From contig NZ_CP040244.1 of the NCBI RefSeq assembly GCF_005517195.1, forward strand, positions 5,846,001 to 5,910,000: 64,000 bases of DNA. Direction: 5' to 3'. Shown here in pieces: positions 8,777 to 17,052 of this stretch (its first letter is position 1; every line of letters starts with the position of its first letter). The stretch comes from Streptomyces vilmorinianum. Lineage in GTDB: Bacteria; Actinomycetota; Actinomycetes; Streptomycetales; Streptomycetaceae. The notes beneath the pieces are model-generated. The model worked only from the letters and a program-made list of their open reading frames with translations, searched no databases and was not told where the DNA came from. Both the position numbers and the translations under genes were made by a program.

Positions 8777-9912
8777 CGCAGGCCCGTGGAGCGGGTCAGC
8801 GCGGCCTGGATCAGCCGGTCGACGAGCTCGGGGTAGCTGACGCCGCTCTCCTGCCACATGCGCGGGTACATGGAGATCGGGGTGAAGCCCGGCATGGTGT
8901 TGATCTCGTTGATCACGAACCCGCCGTCCTCCGTGAGGAAGAAGTCGGCGCGGACCAGGCCCTCGCAGGAGACGGCCTCGTACGCGGCGACCGCGAGCCG
9001 CTGGACCTCGGCGGTGGCCTCGTCGCCGATCGGCGCGGGCACGATGCCGGAGGCCGAGTCGATGTACTTGGCCTCGAAGTCGTAGAAGTCGTGGTCGGTG
9101 ACGGGCGGGATCTCGGCCGGCACGCTGGCGCGCGGGCCGTCCTCGAACTCCAGGACGCCGCACTCGATCTCGCGGCCGCGCAGCAGCGACTCGACGAGGA
9201 TCTTGGGGTCGTGGCGGCGGGCCTCCTCGATGGCCTCGTCCAGGCCGGAGAGGTCGTCGACCTTGGTGATGCCCATGGAGGAGCCGCCACGGGCGGGCTT
9301 CACGAAGAGCGGCCAGCCGTGCTCGGCGGCGAACTCGACGATCTTCTTGCGGGCGGCGGCGGGGTTCTGCTCCCACTCGCGCGGGCGGATGACCTCGTAC
9401 GGGCCGACGGGCAGCCCGAAGGAGGTGAACACCCGCTTCATGTACTCCTTGTCCTGGCCGACGGCGGAGGCGAGGACGCCCGCGCCGACGTAGGGGACGC
9501 CGGAGAGCTCCAGGAGGCCCTGGAGGGTGCCGTCCTCGCCGTACGGGCCGTGCAGCATCGGGAACACGACGTCGACCTCGCCGAGGGCCTTGGGCACGGA
9601 GCCGGGCTCGGTGTACACGACCTCGCGGTTGGCCGGGTCGACGGAGAGGACGACGCCGCCCTGCTCGGACTCGGTCAGGTCGGAGACGTTCGGCAGGGAG
9701 CGCTCGGCGATGGCCATCCGCTCGGGGGCGTCGGCGGTCAGCGCCCAGCGCCCGTCCGTCGTGATGCCGATGGGCAGCACGTCGTACTTGGTCCGGTCGA
9801 TGGCGCGCAGGACGGCGCCGGCCGTGACGACGGAGATGGCGTGCTCGGAGCTGCGTCCGCCGAAGACGACGGCCACGCGCGGCTTGCGGGGGCTCTGGGT
9901 GTTCTCGCTCAT
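8773..9912 (-). CDS. ddlA: D-alanine--D-alanine ligase
   Basis: The enzyme joins two D-alanines for peptidoglycan precursor synthesis in the cytoplasm. From ATG 9912 it is 379 residues. It has the Ddl start RVAVVFGGRSSEHAISV, the HGPYGEDGTLQG loop, the ATP-grasp segments FVKPARGGSSMGI and LLRGREIECGV, and the metal-binding end FVINEINTMPGFTPISMYP. The 25 codons upstream in frame have no family similarity, so the ATG before SENTQSPRKP was chosen. It is convergent with the DUF3515 gene: both TAG stops share the palindrome CTAG at 8773-8776. A tandem repeat separates it from gpsA upstream. Confidence 0.96.
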   Translation of the reverse strand: MSENTQSPRKPRVAVVFGGRSSEHAISVVTAGAVLRAIDRTKYDVLPIGITTDGRWALTADAPERMAIAERSLPNVSDLTESEQGGVVLSVDPANREVVYTEPGSVPKALGEVDVVFPMLHGPYGEDGTLQGLLELSGVPYVGAGVLASAVGQDKEYMKRVFTSFGLPVGPYEVIRPREWEQNPAAARKKIVEFAAEHGWPLFVKPARGGSSMGITKVDDLSGLDEAIEEARRHDPKILVESLLRGREIECGVLEFEDGPRASVPAEIPPVTDHDFYDFEAKYIDSASGIVPAPIGDEATAEVQRLAVAAYEAVSCEGLVRADFFLTEDGGFVINEINTMPGFTPISMYPRMWQESGVSYPELVDRLIQAALTRSTGLR

Positions 9913-9999
9913 AACGCGATGAGCGTACCTTGCGTGTTCGATGCGTTTAAGAGCCCCGGCCCGCCGCGCGCGTCCGGCGTAGCGCACGCGCGCGGTGAC

Positions 10000-10095
10000 G
10001 TCCTCGGCGGCGCCTTCGGCGGCGTCTTCGGCGGCGTCTTCGGCGGCGTCCTCGGCGGCGTCCTCGGCGGCGTCCTCGGCGGCGTCCTCAGCGGC
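10000..10095. repeat. Eight tandem 12-base units at the gpsA 3' end
   Basis: Eight units of GTCcTCGGCGGC run head to tail with only a few substitutions (unit 2 GCCTTC, units 3-4 GTCTTC, unit 8 GTCCTCAGCGGC). On the coding strand of gpsA each unit is four codons. The gpsA TGA at 10090-10088 lies inside unit 8; the matching triplet in the other units is CGA. Read past the stop, the array would encode an arginine-rich GRRR repeat. Confidence 0.92.
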
Positions 10096-11089
10096 GTTCG
10101 GACTTGGCGCTGCGCGACATCAGTTCCTTGAGGGCGACGATCGGCGGCTTGCCCTCGTGGACGATCGAGACGACCGTCTCCGTGATCGGCATGTCGACCC
10201 CGTGGCGGCGGGCCAGATCGAGCACCGACTCGCAGGACTTGACGCCCTCCGCGGTCTGCTTGGTGGCCGCGATCGTCTCCTCCAGCGTCATCCCGCGGCC
10301 CAGGTTGGTGCCGAAGGTGTGGTTGCGGGAGAGCGGGGAGGAGCAGGTGGCGACCAGGTCGCCGAGGCCGGCGAGGCCGGAGAAGGTGAGCGGGTCGGCT
10401 CCCATGGCGAGGCCGAGCCGGGTGGTCTCGGCGAGGCCGCGGGTGATGAGCGTGGCCTTGGAGTTGTCGCCGAGTCCCATGCCGTCGGCGATGCCGACGG
10501 CGAGCCCGATGACGTTCTTGACCGCTCCGCCCAGTTCGCAGCCGACGACGTCGGTGTTGGTGTACGGGCGGAAGTACGGGGTCATGCAGGCGGTCTGGAG
10601 GCGCTGGGCGACCGATTCGTCGGCGCAGGCGACCACGGCGGCGGCGGGCTGCCGGGCGGCGATCTCCTTGGCGAGGTTGGGGCCGGTGAGGACGGCCACG
10701 CGCTCGGCGGGGACCTTGGCGACCTCCTCGATGACCTCGCTCATGCGCTTGGCGGTGCCGAGTTCGACGCCCTTCATCAGGGAGACGAGGACGGTGTCGG
10801 GGGCCAGCTTGGGGGCCCACTCGGCGAGGTTGCCGCGCAGGGTCTGCGAGGGGATGGCGAGCACCGTGAACTCGGCGTCGCGGGCGGCCTCGGCGGGGTC
10901 GGTGGTGGCCCGGACGTTCGCCGGGAGTTCGATGCCCGGGAGGTAGTCGGGGTTGGTGCGGGTGGTGTTGATGGCGTCGACGAGTTCGGCGCGGCGGCCC
11001 CAGAGGGTCACCTCGCAGCCCGCGTCCGCGAGGACCATCGCGAAGGCCGTGCCCCACGATCCGGTTCCGAATACGGCTGCCTTGGTCAC
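10088..11089 (-). CDS. gpsA: NAD(P)H-dependent glycerol-3-phosphate dehydrogenase
   Basis: The 333-residue enzyme reduces dihydroxyacetone phosphate to glycerol-3-phosphate for phospholipid synthesis. It shows the Rossmann motif VFGTGSWGTAFAMV, the substrate segment VLTGPNLAKEIAARQ, the catalytic-lysine region GGAVKNVIGLAVGIADG and LAGLGDLVATCSSP. The GTG start at 11089 overlaps the TGA of the acyltransferase gene as GTGA, which places two consecutive steps of phospholipid synthesis in one coupled unit. Its stop codon lies within a 12-base tandem repeat array. Confidence 0.97.
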   Translation of the reverse strand: MTKAAVFGTGSWGTAFAMVLADAGCEVTLWGRRAELVDAINTTRTNPDYLPGIELPANVRATTDPAEAARDAEFTVLAIPSQTLRGNLAEWAPKLAPDTVLVSLMKGVELGTAKRMSEVIEEVAKVPAERVAVLTGPNLAKEIAARQPAAAVVACADESVAQRLQTACMTPYFRPYTNTDVVGCELGGAVKNVIGLAVGIADGMGLGDNSKATLITRGLAETTRLGLAMGADPLTFSGLAGLGDLVATCSSPLSRNHTFGTNLGRGMTLEETIAATKQTAEGVKSCESVLDLARRHGVDMPITETVVSIVHEGKPPIVALKELMSRSAKSERR

Positions 11090-11838
11090 TTCAGGCCCTC
11101 CCCGGCGGCCTTGCGCCGCTGCTCCAGCCGGGCCTTGCGGTGGTCGTACGGCTCGGCCGGCGCCTTCTCGCCGCGGACGTCCTCCAGGAGCGCGGTGATC
11201 GCGGCCATGATGACCTCGGTCGCCTCGCGCAGGACGTCGGGCGTCGGCTCCTGGTCGTAGAAGCGTGAGAGGTCGACGGGCGGACCGGCCTGCACGATCA
11301 GCGTCTTGCGGGGGAACAGGTTGAGCTTGTTCTCCTTGGCGTACGGCGGCATCGCGAGGTTGGCGCCCCACTGGGCGACCGGGATGACCGGGGCCTTGGT
11401 GAGCAGCGCGACGCGGGCGGCGCCGGTCTTGCCGGCCATGGGCCACATGGCGGGGTCGCGGGTGAGGGTGCCCTCGGGGTAGAAGGCGACGCACTCGCCG
11501 CGCTCGATGGCCTCGACGGCTGCGCGGAAGGCGTCGAGCGCGTTGGTCGTTTCGCGGTAGACGGGGATCTGTCCGGTGCCGCGCAGCATCGTGCCGACGA
11601 ACGAGCCCTTGAAAAGGCCGGCCTTGGCGAGAAAGCGCGGGACGCGTCCGGTGTTGTACTGGAAGTGCGCGTAGGACAGCGGGTCCAGATACGAGTTGTG
11701 ATTGACCGCGGTGATGAATCCGCCGTCGGCCGGAATGTGTTCCGTTCCGCGCCAGTCCCGCTTGAACAGAACCACCAGGGGGGGTTTGGCGATGACCGCC
11801 GCCAGGCGGTACCAGAAGCCGATTCTGCGGCGGGACAC
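11086..11838 (-). CDS. 1-acyl-sn-glycerol-3-phosphate acyltransferase (PlsC family)
   Basis: The 250-residue protein carries the acyltransferase signature blocks: NHNSYLD (the catalytic HX4D), GTGQIPVYRE, FYPEGT and the late VIPVAQWGA. PlsC enzymes add the second acyl chain to lysophosphatidic acid at the membrane. The hydrophobic N-terminus (FWYRLAAVIAKPPLVVLF) fits membrane association. GTG 11838 has GGAAGG about 7 bases upstream and follows the conserved SRRRIGFWYRL start. Pairing with gpsA makes the lipid role likely. The exact acyl acceptor cannot be read from sequence. Confidence 0.92.
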   Translation of the reverse strand: MSRRRIGFWYRLAAVIAKPPLVVLFKRDWRGTEHIPADGGFITAVNHNSYLDPLSYAHFQYNTGRVPRFLAKAGLFKGSFVGTMLRGTGQIPVYRETTNALDAFRAAVEAIERGECVAFYPEGTLTRDPAMWPMAGKTGAARVALLTKAPVIPVAQWGANLAMPPYAKENKLNLFPRKTLIVQAGPPVDLSRFYDQEPTPDVLREATEVIMAAITALLEDVRGEKAPAEPYDHRKARLEQRRKAAGEGLK

Positions 11839-11997
11839 TCGTGCACCTTCCTCTGGACTGGCATGCAGGGGGTCAAGTGTCGCCCCATGCTCCTGGTCTG
11901 TCGAGAACACCGTACGCCCCGGGCTCGCGCCGCCGCCGGGCGCCGCCCTTCCGGCTCGTCGGACGCGGTGGGCGGTGTCGGGACACAATGGGCCCCG

Positions 11998-12645
11998 ATG
12001 AACATCGATCCGGACGACGGCTGGTCCCTGGTCGTACCCCTGAAGCCCCTTGCGCGGGCGAAGAGCAGGCTCGCCGCGGCCACCGGGGCGCTGCTGCGCC
12101 CCCGGCTCGCGCTGGCGTTCGCGCAGGACACGGTGGCCGCGGCGCTGGCATGCGGCCGGGTGCGGGATGTGGCGGTCGTCACGGACGACCCGGCGGCCGC
12201 GGCGGCGCTTGCGGCGCTCGGCGCGCGGATCGTGGCCGACTCCCCGGCCGCGGGGCTCAACGCGGCGCTGGCGCACGGGGCGCGGACGGTGCGGCGCGCG
12301 CGCCCCGGCGCGCGCGTGGCGGCGCTCAACGCGGACCTGCCGGCGCTGCGCCCCGGGGAGCTGGCCCGGGTCCTTCACGCGGCCGGAGAATTTCCCCGGA
12401 CATTTCTCGCGGATGCCGCCGAAATCGGTACGACATTCCTCTCGGCGGGTCCCGGAGTGGAATTGGCACCTGCTTTCGGGGGCGCCTCGCGCCGACGGCA
12501 TTTGTCGTCGGGGGCGGTGGAAATCCGGCTGGCGGGGGTGGATTCCGTGCGCCGGGACGTGGACACCGGCGAGGATCTGGCGGCGGCGCTGGCCCTGGGT
12601 GTCGGCCCGCGGACGGCGGCCCACTGGGATCGTGCGGCCGGATAG
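11998..12645 (+). CDS. cofC: 2-phospho-L-lactate (phosphoenolpyruvate) guanylyltransferase
   Basis: The 215-residue protein opens with WSLVVPLKPLARAKSRLA, the nucleotide-binding start of CofC/FbiD, followed by DVAVVTDDP, GLNAALAHGA and NADLPALRPGEL, then the late RRDVDTGEDLAAAL. In actinobacteria this enzyme activates phosphoenolpyruvate or phospholactate with GTP for coenzyme F420 synthesis. The ATG at 11998 is used; the ribosome site is weak. It diverges from the acyltransferase gene and is not clustered with other F420 genes here. Confidence 0.87.
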   Translation: MNIDPDDGWSLVVPLKPLARAKSRLAAATGALLRPRLALAFAQDTVAAALACGRVRDVAVVTDDPAAAAALAALGARIVADSPAAGLNAALAHGARTVRRARPGARVAALNADLPALRPGELARVLHAAGEFPRTFLADAAEIGTTFLSAGPGVELAPAFGGASRRRHLSSGAVEIRLAGVDSVRRDVDTGEDLAAALALGVGPRTAAHWDRAAG

Positions 12646-12655
12646 GCTGCGGCCC

Positions 12656-12877
12656 ATGCAGGCGACCGCGTACACGTACGATCCCGAGACCCGCAGCGGC
12701 AGTGTGCTGCTCGACGACGGCACCCCGGTGGAGTTCGGGGCCGAGGCCTTCGACGCGGGCGGGCTGCGGCTGCTGCGTCCGGGGCAGCGGGTACGGATCG
12801 AGACGGAGCCCGCGACCGGTGACGCCGGTGGCGGTGCGGGGCTGCGCATCACGCTGGTGACCCTGCAGACCCTCTGA
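12656..12877 (+). CDS. Small cold-shock-like (OB-fold) protein
   Basis: The 73-residue protein starts 10 bases after cofC and is probably cotranscribed with it. It reads TAYTYDPETRSGSVLLDDGT, then FGAEAFDAGGLRLLRPGQRV and RIETEP. The spacing of the strands (GSVLLDDG, VEFGAEAF, LRPGQRVRIE) resembles the cold-shock domain, but the aromatic RNP1/RNP2 patches are poorly kept. The family is common next to cofC and hup genes in Streptomyces, to my recollection, and its function is unknown. Nucleic-acid binding is a fold-based guess. Confidence 0.7.
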   Translation: MQATAYTYDPETRSGSVLLDDGTPVEFGAEAFDAGGLRLLRPGQRVRIETEPATGDAGGGAGLRITLVTLQTL

Positions 12878-12930
12878 TTCCACCGAAGCGAACGGCCTCC
12901 GATGGGCCGAACAGGGCGTGGACGCGCCGC

Positions 12931-12960
12931 GGGCCGGGCTCCCCGAGGGGAGCCCGGCCC
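12931..12960. terminator. Bidirectional hairpin between the OB-fold gene and hupS
   Basis: A perfect 14-bp stem (GGGCCGGGCTCCCC and its complement) with a 2-base formal loop sits between two convergent stop codons. Confidence 0.88.
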
Positions 12961-12998
12961 GGCGTGTGAGTGGCCCTCGGCCCTTGTGCCGCTTACTC

Positions 12999-13664
12999 CT
13001 ACTTCTTCGCGGCGGCCTTCTTGGCGGTGGTCTTGCGCGCCGTCGTCTTCTTGGCGGGCGCCTTCTTCGCCGTGGCCTTCTTCGCCGGCGCGGTCTTCTT
13101 GGCGACGGTCTTCTTGGCCGCGGCCGTCGTCTTCTTCGCCGGGGCCGCCTTCTTGGCCGCCGCCGTGGTCTTCTTCGCCGCCGTCGTGGTCTTCTTGGCG
13201 GGCGCCTTCTTCGCCGTGACCTTCTTCGCGGTGACCTTCTTCGCGGGAGCGGCCTTCTTGGCCGCCGCCTTCTTGGCGGCCGTGGTCTTCTTGGCCGCGG
13301 CCTTCTTCACGGTCGCGGCCGCGGCACCGCCCATGAGGCTGCCCTTGGGCGCCTTCTTGACGGCGACCTCGCCGCCCTTGGGGAGCTTCTTCGAGCCGCT
13401 GACCAGGTCCTTGAAGCCCTGCCCCGCACGGAAGCGCGGCACCGAGGTCTTCTTGACCCGCACGCGCTCACCCGTCTGCGGGTTGCGGGCGTACCGGGCC
13501 GGACGGTCGACCTTCTCGAACGAACCGAAGCCGGTGACCGAGACCCGGTCCCCGCCGACCACGGCACGCACGATCGCGTCCAGCACCGCGTCGACAGCGT
13601 CCGCGGCCTGCTGACGGCCGCCGAGCTTGTCGGCAATCGCTTCTACGAGCTGCGCCTTGTTCAC
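12999..13664 (-). CDS. hupS: HU-family nucleoid protein with histone H1-like lysine tail
   Basis: The protein is 221 residues. Residues 1-95 are a full HU domain (NKAQLVEAIADKLGG, TGFGSFEKVDRPARYARNPQ, PRFRAGQGFKDLV) that binds and bends DNA as a dimer. From about residue 115 to the end there is a tail of KKAAAKK/KKTTA repeats like eukaryotic histone H1. In S. coelicolor such a two-part HU (HupS) compacts spore nucleoids. GTG 13664 has AGGGGAAG close upstream. The tail DNA is repetitive (ttcttggc/ttcttcgcc units), so its length is likely to vary between strains. Confidence 0.93.
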   Translation of the reverse strand: MNKAQLVEAIADKLGGRQQAADAVDAVLDAIVRAVVGGDRVSVTGFGSFEKVDRPARYARNPQTGERVRVKKTSVPRFRAGQGFKDLVSGSKKLPKGGEVAVKKAPKGSLMGGAAAATVKKAAAKKTTAAKKAAAKKAAPAKKVTAKKVTAKKAPAKKTTTAAKKTTAAAKKAAPAKKTTAAAKKTVAKKTAPAKKATAKKAPAKKTTARKTTAKKAAAKK

Positions 13665-13715
13665 GTCTTCCCCTTCGGAGACATTGCCAGAACGAAAGTG
13701 TTCAAGCTTTTTCGC

Positions 13716-13744
13716 ACGTTAGGCATGTATATACCGCAAATCAA
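13716..13744 (-). promoter_or_regulatory. Candidate hupS promoter
   Basis: On the reverse strand TTGATT and TAACGT are separated by 17 bases, about 50 bases upstream of the hupS start, in an unusually AT-rich patch. An alternative -10 (TATATA) overlaps the spacer. This is a pattern match only. Confidence 0.35.
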
Positions 13745-13807
13745 ACACGAAACGGGCTAATCACCCTAGTGCCGCAACGCGGAAGTCCCGTTGCGGAGTT
13801 CCTGGTG

Positions 13808-14035
13808 TCAGTCGTCTTCAGGGAATCGGCCCTCATCGAGGTCCTTCATCAACCGTTCTAGGCGCGTTGCCGCGTCCGTGAGATCGTGCTTCGCCGCGGC
13901 CGTGATGACCAGCAGCTTCCGGGACAGCGCCATCCTTACGCCCTCCGGGACTTGCAGTTCGCGCACCCTTGTGTGCGCTTCCTTCAATCGGGCGGCGACT
14001 GCCTCATAGAGCTCGAGTTGGCTGTCGCGTTCCAT
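13808..14035 (-). CDS. Small conserved-looking hypothetical protein
   Basis: The 75-residue product starts ERDSQLELYEAVAARLKEAH and continues LQVPEGVRMALSRKLLVITA, ending DLDEGRFPEDD. It is charged, mostly helical in appearance and has no signal peptide. The ATG at 14035 is preferred over an upstream in-frame ATG because the intervening residues (arginine-rich) look like untranslated leader. Its codon bias matches real genes. I do not recognise a family with known function. It lies between hupS and leuD, with its own leader. Confidence 0.68.
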   Translation of the reverse strand: MERDSQLELYEAVAARLKEAHTRVRELQVPEGVRMALSRKLLVITAAAKHDLTDAATRLERLMKDLDEGRFPEDD

Positions 14036-14089
14036 GCACCGATTGTGCCATCTAGGGCGAGTTGTCGCCCGACGGGGTCTCAACAAGCG

Positions 14090-14123
14090 ACTGCGCCCCC
14101 CACCGGGCGGTGGGGGGCGCAGT
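14090..14123. terminator. Terminator after leuCD
   Basis: A perfect 15-bp inverted repeat (ACTGCGCCCCCCACC and its complement) with a GGGC loop begins 17 bases past the leuD stop. Confidence 0.9.
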
Positions 14124-14139
14124 CGTGGAAAAGCGCTGC

Positions 14140-14733
14140 TCAGACGGTAATTGTACGGGGTTTGAAGGCCGGCCTGGCCGCCTCGTAGGCCGCGATGTCG
14201 GCTTCGTTCTGAAGGGTGAGGCTGATGTCGTCCAGACCGTTCAGCAGACGCCAGCGGGCGTTCTCGTCGAGCTCGAAGTCGGCGTCGATCCCGGCCGCCA
14301 GCACCTTGCGGCGCTCCAAGTCGACGGTGATCTCGGCCGTCGGGTCGGCCTCCGTCAGCTCCCAGAGCGCGTCCACGGTCTTCTGGTCCAGGACGACGGT
14401 CAGCAGCCCGTTCTTCAGCGAGTTGCCGCGGAAGATGTCGGCGAACCGGGAGGAGATGACGGTCTTGAAGCCGTAGTTCTGCAGCGCCCAGACGGCGTGC
14501 TCACGGGAGGAGCCGGTGCCGAAGTCGGGGCCGGCCACCAGGACCGTGGCGCCCTGCCGCTCGGGGCGGTTGAGCACGAACTCGTCAGACTTGCGCCAGG
14601 CCTCGAACAGCCCGTCCTCGAAGCCGTCGCGGGTGACCTTCTTCAGCCAGTGCGCGGGGATGATCTGGTCGGTGTCGACGTTGCTGCGGCGCAGCGGAAC
14701 GGCCCGGCCGGTGTGCGTGGTGAAAGCTTCCAT
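14140..14733 (-). CDS. leuD: 3-isopropylmalate dehydratase small subunit
   Basis: The 197-residue swivel-domain subunit pairs with LeuC to isomerise 2-isopropylmalate to 3-isopropylmalate in leucine synthesis. Signature segments are GRAVPLRRSNVDTDQIIPAH near the start, GPDFGTGSSREHAVWALQNY in the middle and the late DISLTLQNEADIAAYE. It follows leuC by 6 bases, so the two form one transcript reading leftward, closed by the strong hairpin at 14090-14123. Confidence 0.98.
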   Translation of the reverse strand: MEAFTTHTGRAVPLRRSNVDTDQIIPAHWLKKVTRDGFEDGLFEAWRKSDEFVLNRPERQGATVLVAGPDFGTGSSREHAVWALQNYGFKTVISSRFADIFRGNSLKNGLLTVVLDQKTVDALWELTEADPTAEITVDLERRKVLAAGIDADFELDENARWRLLNGLDDISLTLQNEADIAAYEAARPAFKPRTITV

Positions 14734-14739
14734 GGTTCC

Positions 14740-16164
14740 TCAGACCCCCGCGGGCGTAGCGACGTCGGACAGATCGGCCGGGGAGGCCAGATGGCCCAGT
14801 ACGGCGGTGGCGGCGGCGACCTGGGGGGAGACCAGGTGGGTCCGGCCGCCCTTGCCCTGCCGGCCCTCGAAGTTGCGGTTGGAGGTGGACGCGGAGCGCT
14901 CACCGGGCGCCAGTTGGTCGGGGTTCATGCCCAGACACATGGAGCAGCCCGCGTGCCGCCATTCGGCGCCGGACTCCTTGAAGACCTTGTCCAGGCCTTC
15001 CTCGACGGCCTGCAGGGCGACCCGTACCGAGCCGGGGACGACCAGCATCCGGACGCCGTCGGCGACCTTGCGGCCTTCCAGGAGGGCGGCGGCGTTGCGC
15101 AGGTCCTCGATGCGTCCGTTGGTGCAGGAGCCTACGAAGACGGTGTCGACCTTGATGTCCCGCAGCGGCTGCCCGGCGGTCAACCCCATGTACTCCAGGG
15201 CCTTTTCGGCGGCCAGACGCTCCGAAGCGTCTTCGTACGAAGCGGGGTCGGGGACGTTCGACGAAAGCGGCGCGCCCTGGCCGGGGTTGGTGCCCCAGGT
15301 GACGAACGGCGCCAGGGAGGCGGCGTCGATGACGACCTCGGCGTCGAAGACCGCGTCCTCGTCCGACTTCAGCGTCTTCCAGTACGCGACGGCGGCGTCC
15401 CAGTCCTCGCCCTCGGGGGCGTGGGCGCGGCCCTTCAGATACGCGAAGGTGGTCTCGTCGGGGGCGATCATGCCCGCGCGGGCGCCGGCCTCGATCGACA
15501 TGTTGCAGATGGTCATCCGGGCTTCCATCGAGAGCTTCTCGATGGCGGAGCCGCGGTACTCCAGGATGTAGCCCTGGCCGCCGCCGGTGCCGATCTTGGC
15601 GATGATCGCCAGGATCAGGTCCTTGGCGGTGACGTCCGCGGGCAGCTCGCCGTCGACCGTGATCGCCATGGTCTTGGGGCGGGCCAGCGGCAGCGTCTGG
15701 GTGGCGAGCACGTGCTCGACCTGGCTGGTGCCGATGCCGAACGCCAGCGCGCCGAAGGCGCCGTGCGTGGAGGTGTGCGAGTCGCCGCAGACCACCGTGG
15801 TGCCGGGCTGGGTCAGGCCCAGCTGGGGGCCCACGACGTGGACGACGCCCTGCTCGACGTCGCCCAGCGGGTGCAGCCGTACGCCGAACTCGGCGCAGTT
15901 CTTGCGCAGGGTCTCCAACTGGGCGCGGGAGACCGGGTCGGCGATCGGCTTGTCGATGTCGAGGGTCGGGGTGTTGTGGTCCTCGGTGGCGATGGTGAGG
16001 TCGAGGCGCCGGACCTGGCGGCCGTTCTGACGGAGGCCGTCGAACGCCTGGGGGCTGGTCACCTCGTGCAGCAGGTGCAGATCGATGAAGAGGAGGTCGG
16101 GCTCGCCCTCGGCGCGCCGGACGACGTGGTCGTCCCAGACCTTCTCCGCGAGTGTCCTACCCAT
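14740..16164 (-). CDS. leuC: 3-isopropylmalate dehydratase large subunit
   Basis: The 474-residue iron-sulfur subunit opens GRTLAEKVWDDHVV. It keeps the aconitase-family blocks VVCGDSHTSTHGAFGALAFG, FVGSCTNGRIEDLRNAA and GCSMCLGMNPDQLAPGER; the cysteines in SCTNG and CSMC are the 4Fe-4S ligands. It works with LeuD in leucine synthesis. The start at ATG 16164 lies 140 bases from the divergent ndgR, whose product controls leuCD in Streptomyces; a good palindrome lies between them. Confidence 0.98.
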   Translation of the reverse strand: MGRTLAEKVWDDHVVRRAEGEPDLLFIDLHLLHEVTSPQAFDGLRQNGRQVRRLDLTIATEDHNTPTLDIDKPIADPVSRAQLETLRKNCAEFGVRLHPLGDVEQGVVHVVGPQLGLTQPGTTVVCGDSHTSTHGAFGALAFGIGTSQVEHVLATQTLPLARPKTMAITVDGELPADVTAKDLILAIIAKIGTGGGQGYILEYRGSAIEKLSMEARMTICNMSIEAGARAGMIAPDETTFAYLKGRAHAPEGEDWDAAVAYWKTLKSDEDAVFDAEVVIDAASLAPFVTWGTNPGQGAPLSSNVPDPASYEDASERLAAEKALEYMGLTAGQPLRDIKVDTVFVGSCTNGRIEDLRNAAALLEGRKVADGVRMLVVPGSVRVALQAVEEGLDKVFKESGAEWRHAGCSMCLGMNPDQLAPGERSASTSNRNFEGRQGKGGRTHLVSPQVAAATAVLGHLASPADLSDVATPAGV

Positions 16165-16273
16165 CGCTTTCCCTCCGGCCGACGTCTACGCCGGCACAAC
16201 TAGAGACCCGTTTCGCGGGCCGTTGTGCGGCCGCCTCACCAGGGTCACAGGTTCCGGGAAAAATTGAACTTGC

Positions 16274-16290
16274 GTTTCACAGAGTGAGAC
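16274..16290. promoter_or_regulatory. Palindromic operator candidate for NdgR in the leuC-ndgR divergon
   Basis: GTTTCAC-AGA-GTGAGAC is an inverted repeat with a single mispaired position, centred 23 bases before the ndgR start and about 118 bases before leuC. Its size and place suit an IclR-family dimer site acting on both genes. The assignment to NdgR is inference. Confidence 0.6.
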
Positions 16291-16304
16291 GTGAATATCG
16301 TTGC

Positions 16305-17021
16305 ATGGACAACTCTAGCGGCGTGGGCGTTCTCGACAAGGCAGCCCTTGTCCTGAGCGCCCTGGAGTCCGGTCCGGCCACCCTCGCAGGTCTGGTCGCG
16401 GCGACGGGACTCGCACGACCCACGGCACACCGACTGGCCGTGGCACTGGAACACCACCGGATGGTGGCGCGCGACATGCAGGGCCGGTTCATCCTCGGAC
16501 CGCGCCTGGCGGAGCTCGCCGCCGCGGCCGGTGAGGATCGCCTGCTCGCCACCGCGGGCCCGGTACTGACGCATCTGCGCGACGTCACCGGCGAGAGCGC
16601 CCAGCTCTATCGTCGTCAGGGCGACATGCGCATCTGCGTGGCGGCCGCCGAGCGGCTGTCCGGTCTTCGGGACACCGTCCCGGTCGGCTCCACGCTGACG
16701 ATGAAGGCCGGCTCCTCGGCGCAGATCCTGATGGCCTGGGAGGAGCCCGAGCGGCTCCACCGCGGTCTTCAGGGCGCCCGCTTCACGGCGACGGCCCTGT
16801 CGGGCGTACGGCGCCGTGGCTGGGCCCAGTCGATCGGCGAGCGGGAGCCCGGCGTGGCGTCGGTCTCCGCGCCCGTACGCGGCCCTTCGAACCGCGTGGT
16901 GGCCGCCGTGTCGGTCTCCGGGCCGATCGAGCGCCTGACCCGCCACCCCGGCCGTATGCACGCGCAGGCGGTGATCGACGCGGCCGCCCGCCTCTCCGAG
17001 GCGCTGCGCCGCAACGGCTGA
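16305..17021 (+). CDS. ndgR: IclR-family regulator of leucine and amino-acid metabolism
   Basis: The 238-residue protein has an N-terminal winged helix (about 5-65, with ALESGPATLAGLVAATGLAR and TAHRLAVALEHH) and a C-terminal IclR effector domain (LYRRQGDMRICVAAAERLSG, GVASVSAPVRGPSNRVVAAV). NdgR/AreB proteins in Streptomyces bind the leuCD promoter and affect nitrogen-dependent growth and antibiotic formation. ATG 16305 begins the conserved DNSSGVGVLDKAALVL. Its position divergent from leuC is the classic arrangement. The longer in-frame reading to 16152 covers the promoter and is rejected. Confidence 0.92.
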   Translation: MDNSSGVGVLDKAALVLSALESGPATLAGLVAATGLARPTAHRLAVALEHHRMVARDMQGRFILGPRLAELAAAAGEDRLLATAGPVLTHLRDVTGESAQLYRRQGDMRICVAAAERLSGLRDTVPVGSTLTMKAGSSAQILMAWEEPERLHRGLQGARFTATALSGVRRRGWAQSIGEREPGVASVSAPVRGPSNRVVAAVSVSGPIERLTRHPGRMHAQAVIDAAARLSEALRRNG

Positions 17022-17052
17022 CGTCCCCGCTCCTCCCGCCCCTTCTGCCCGA

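Noticed and set aside
9913..10087. Arginine-rich extension of GpsA through the tandem repeat as a real C-terminus
   Set aside because: A TGA stop is present in the given sequence and the 333-residue protein is of normal family length; readthrough would need direct evidence.
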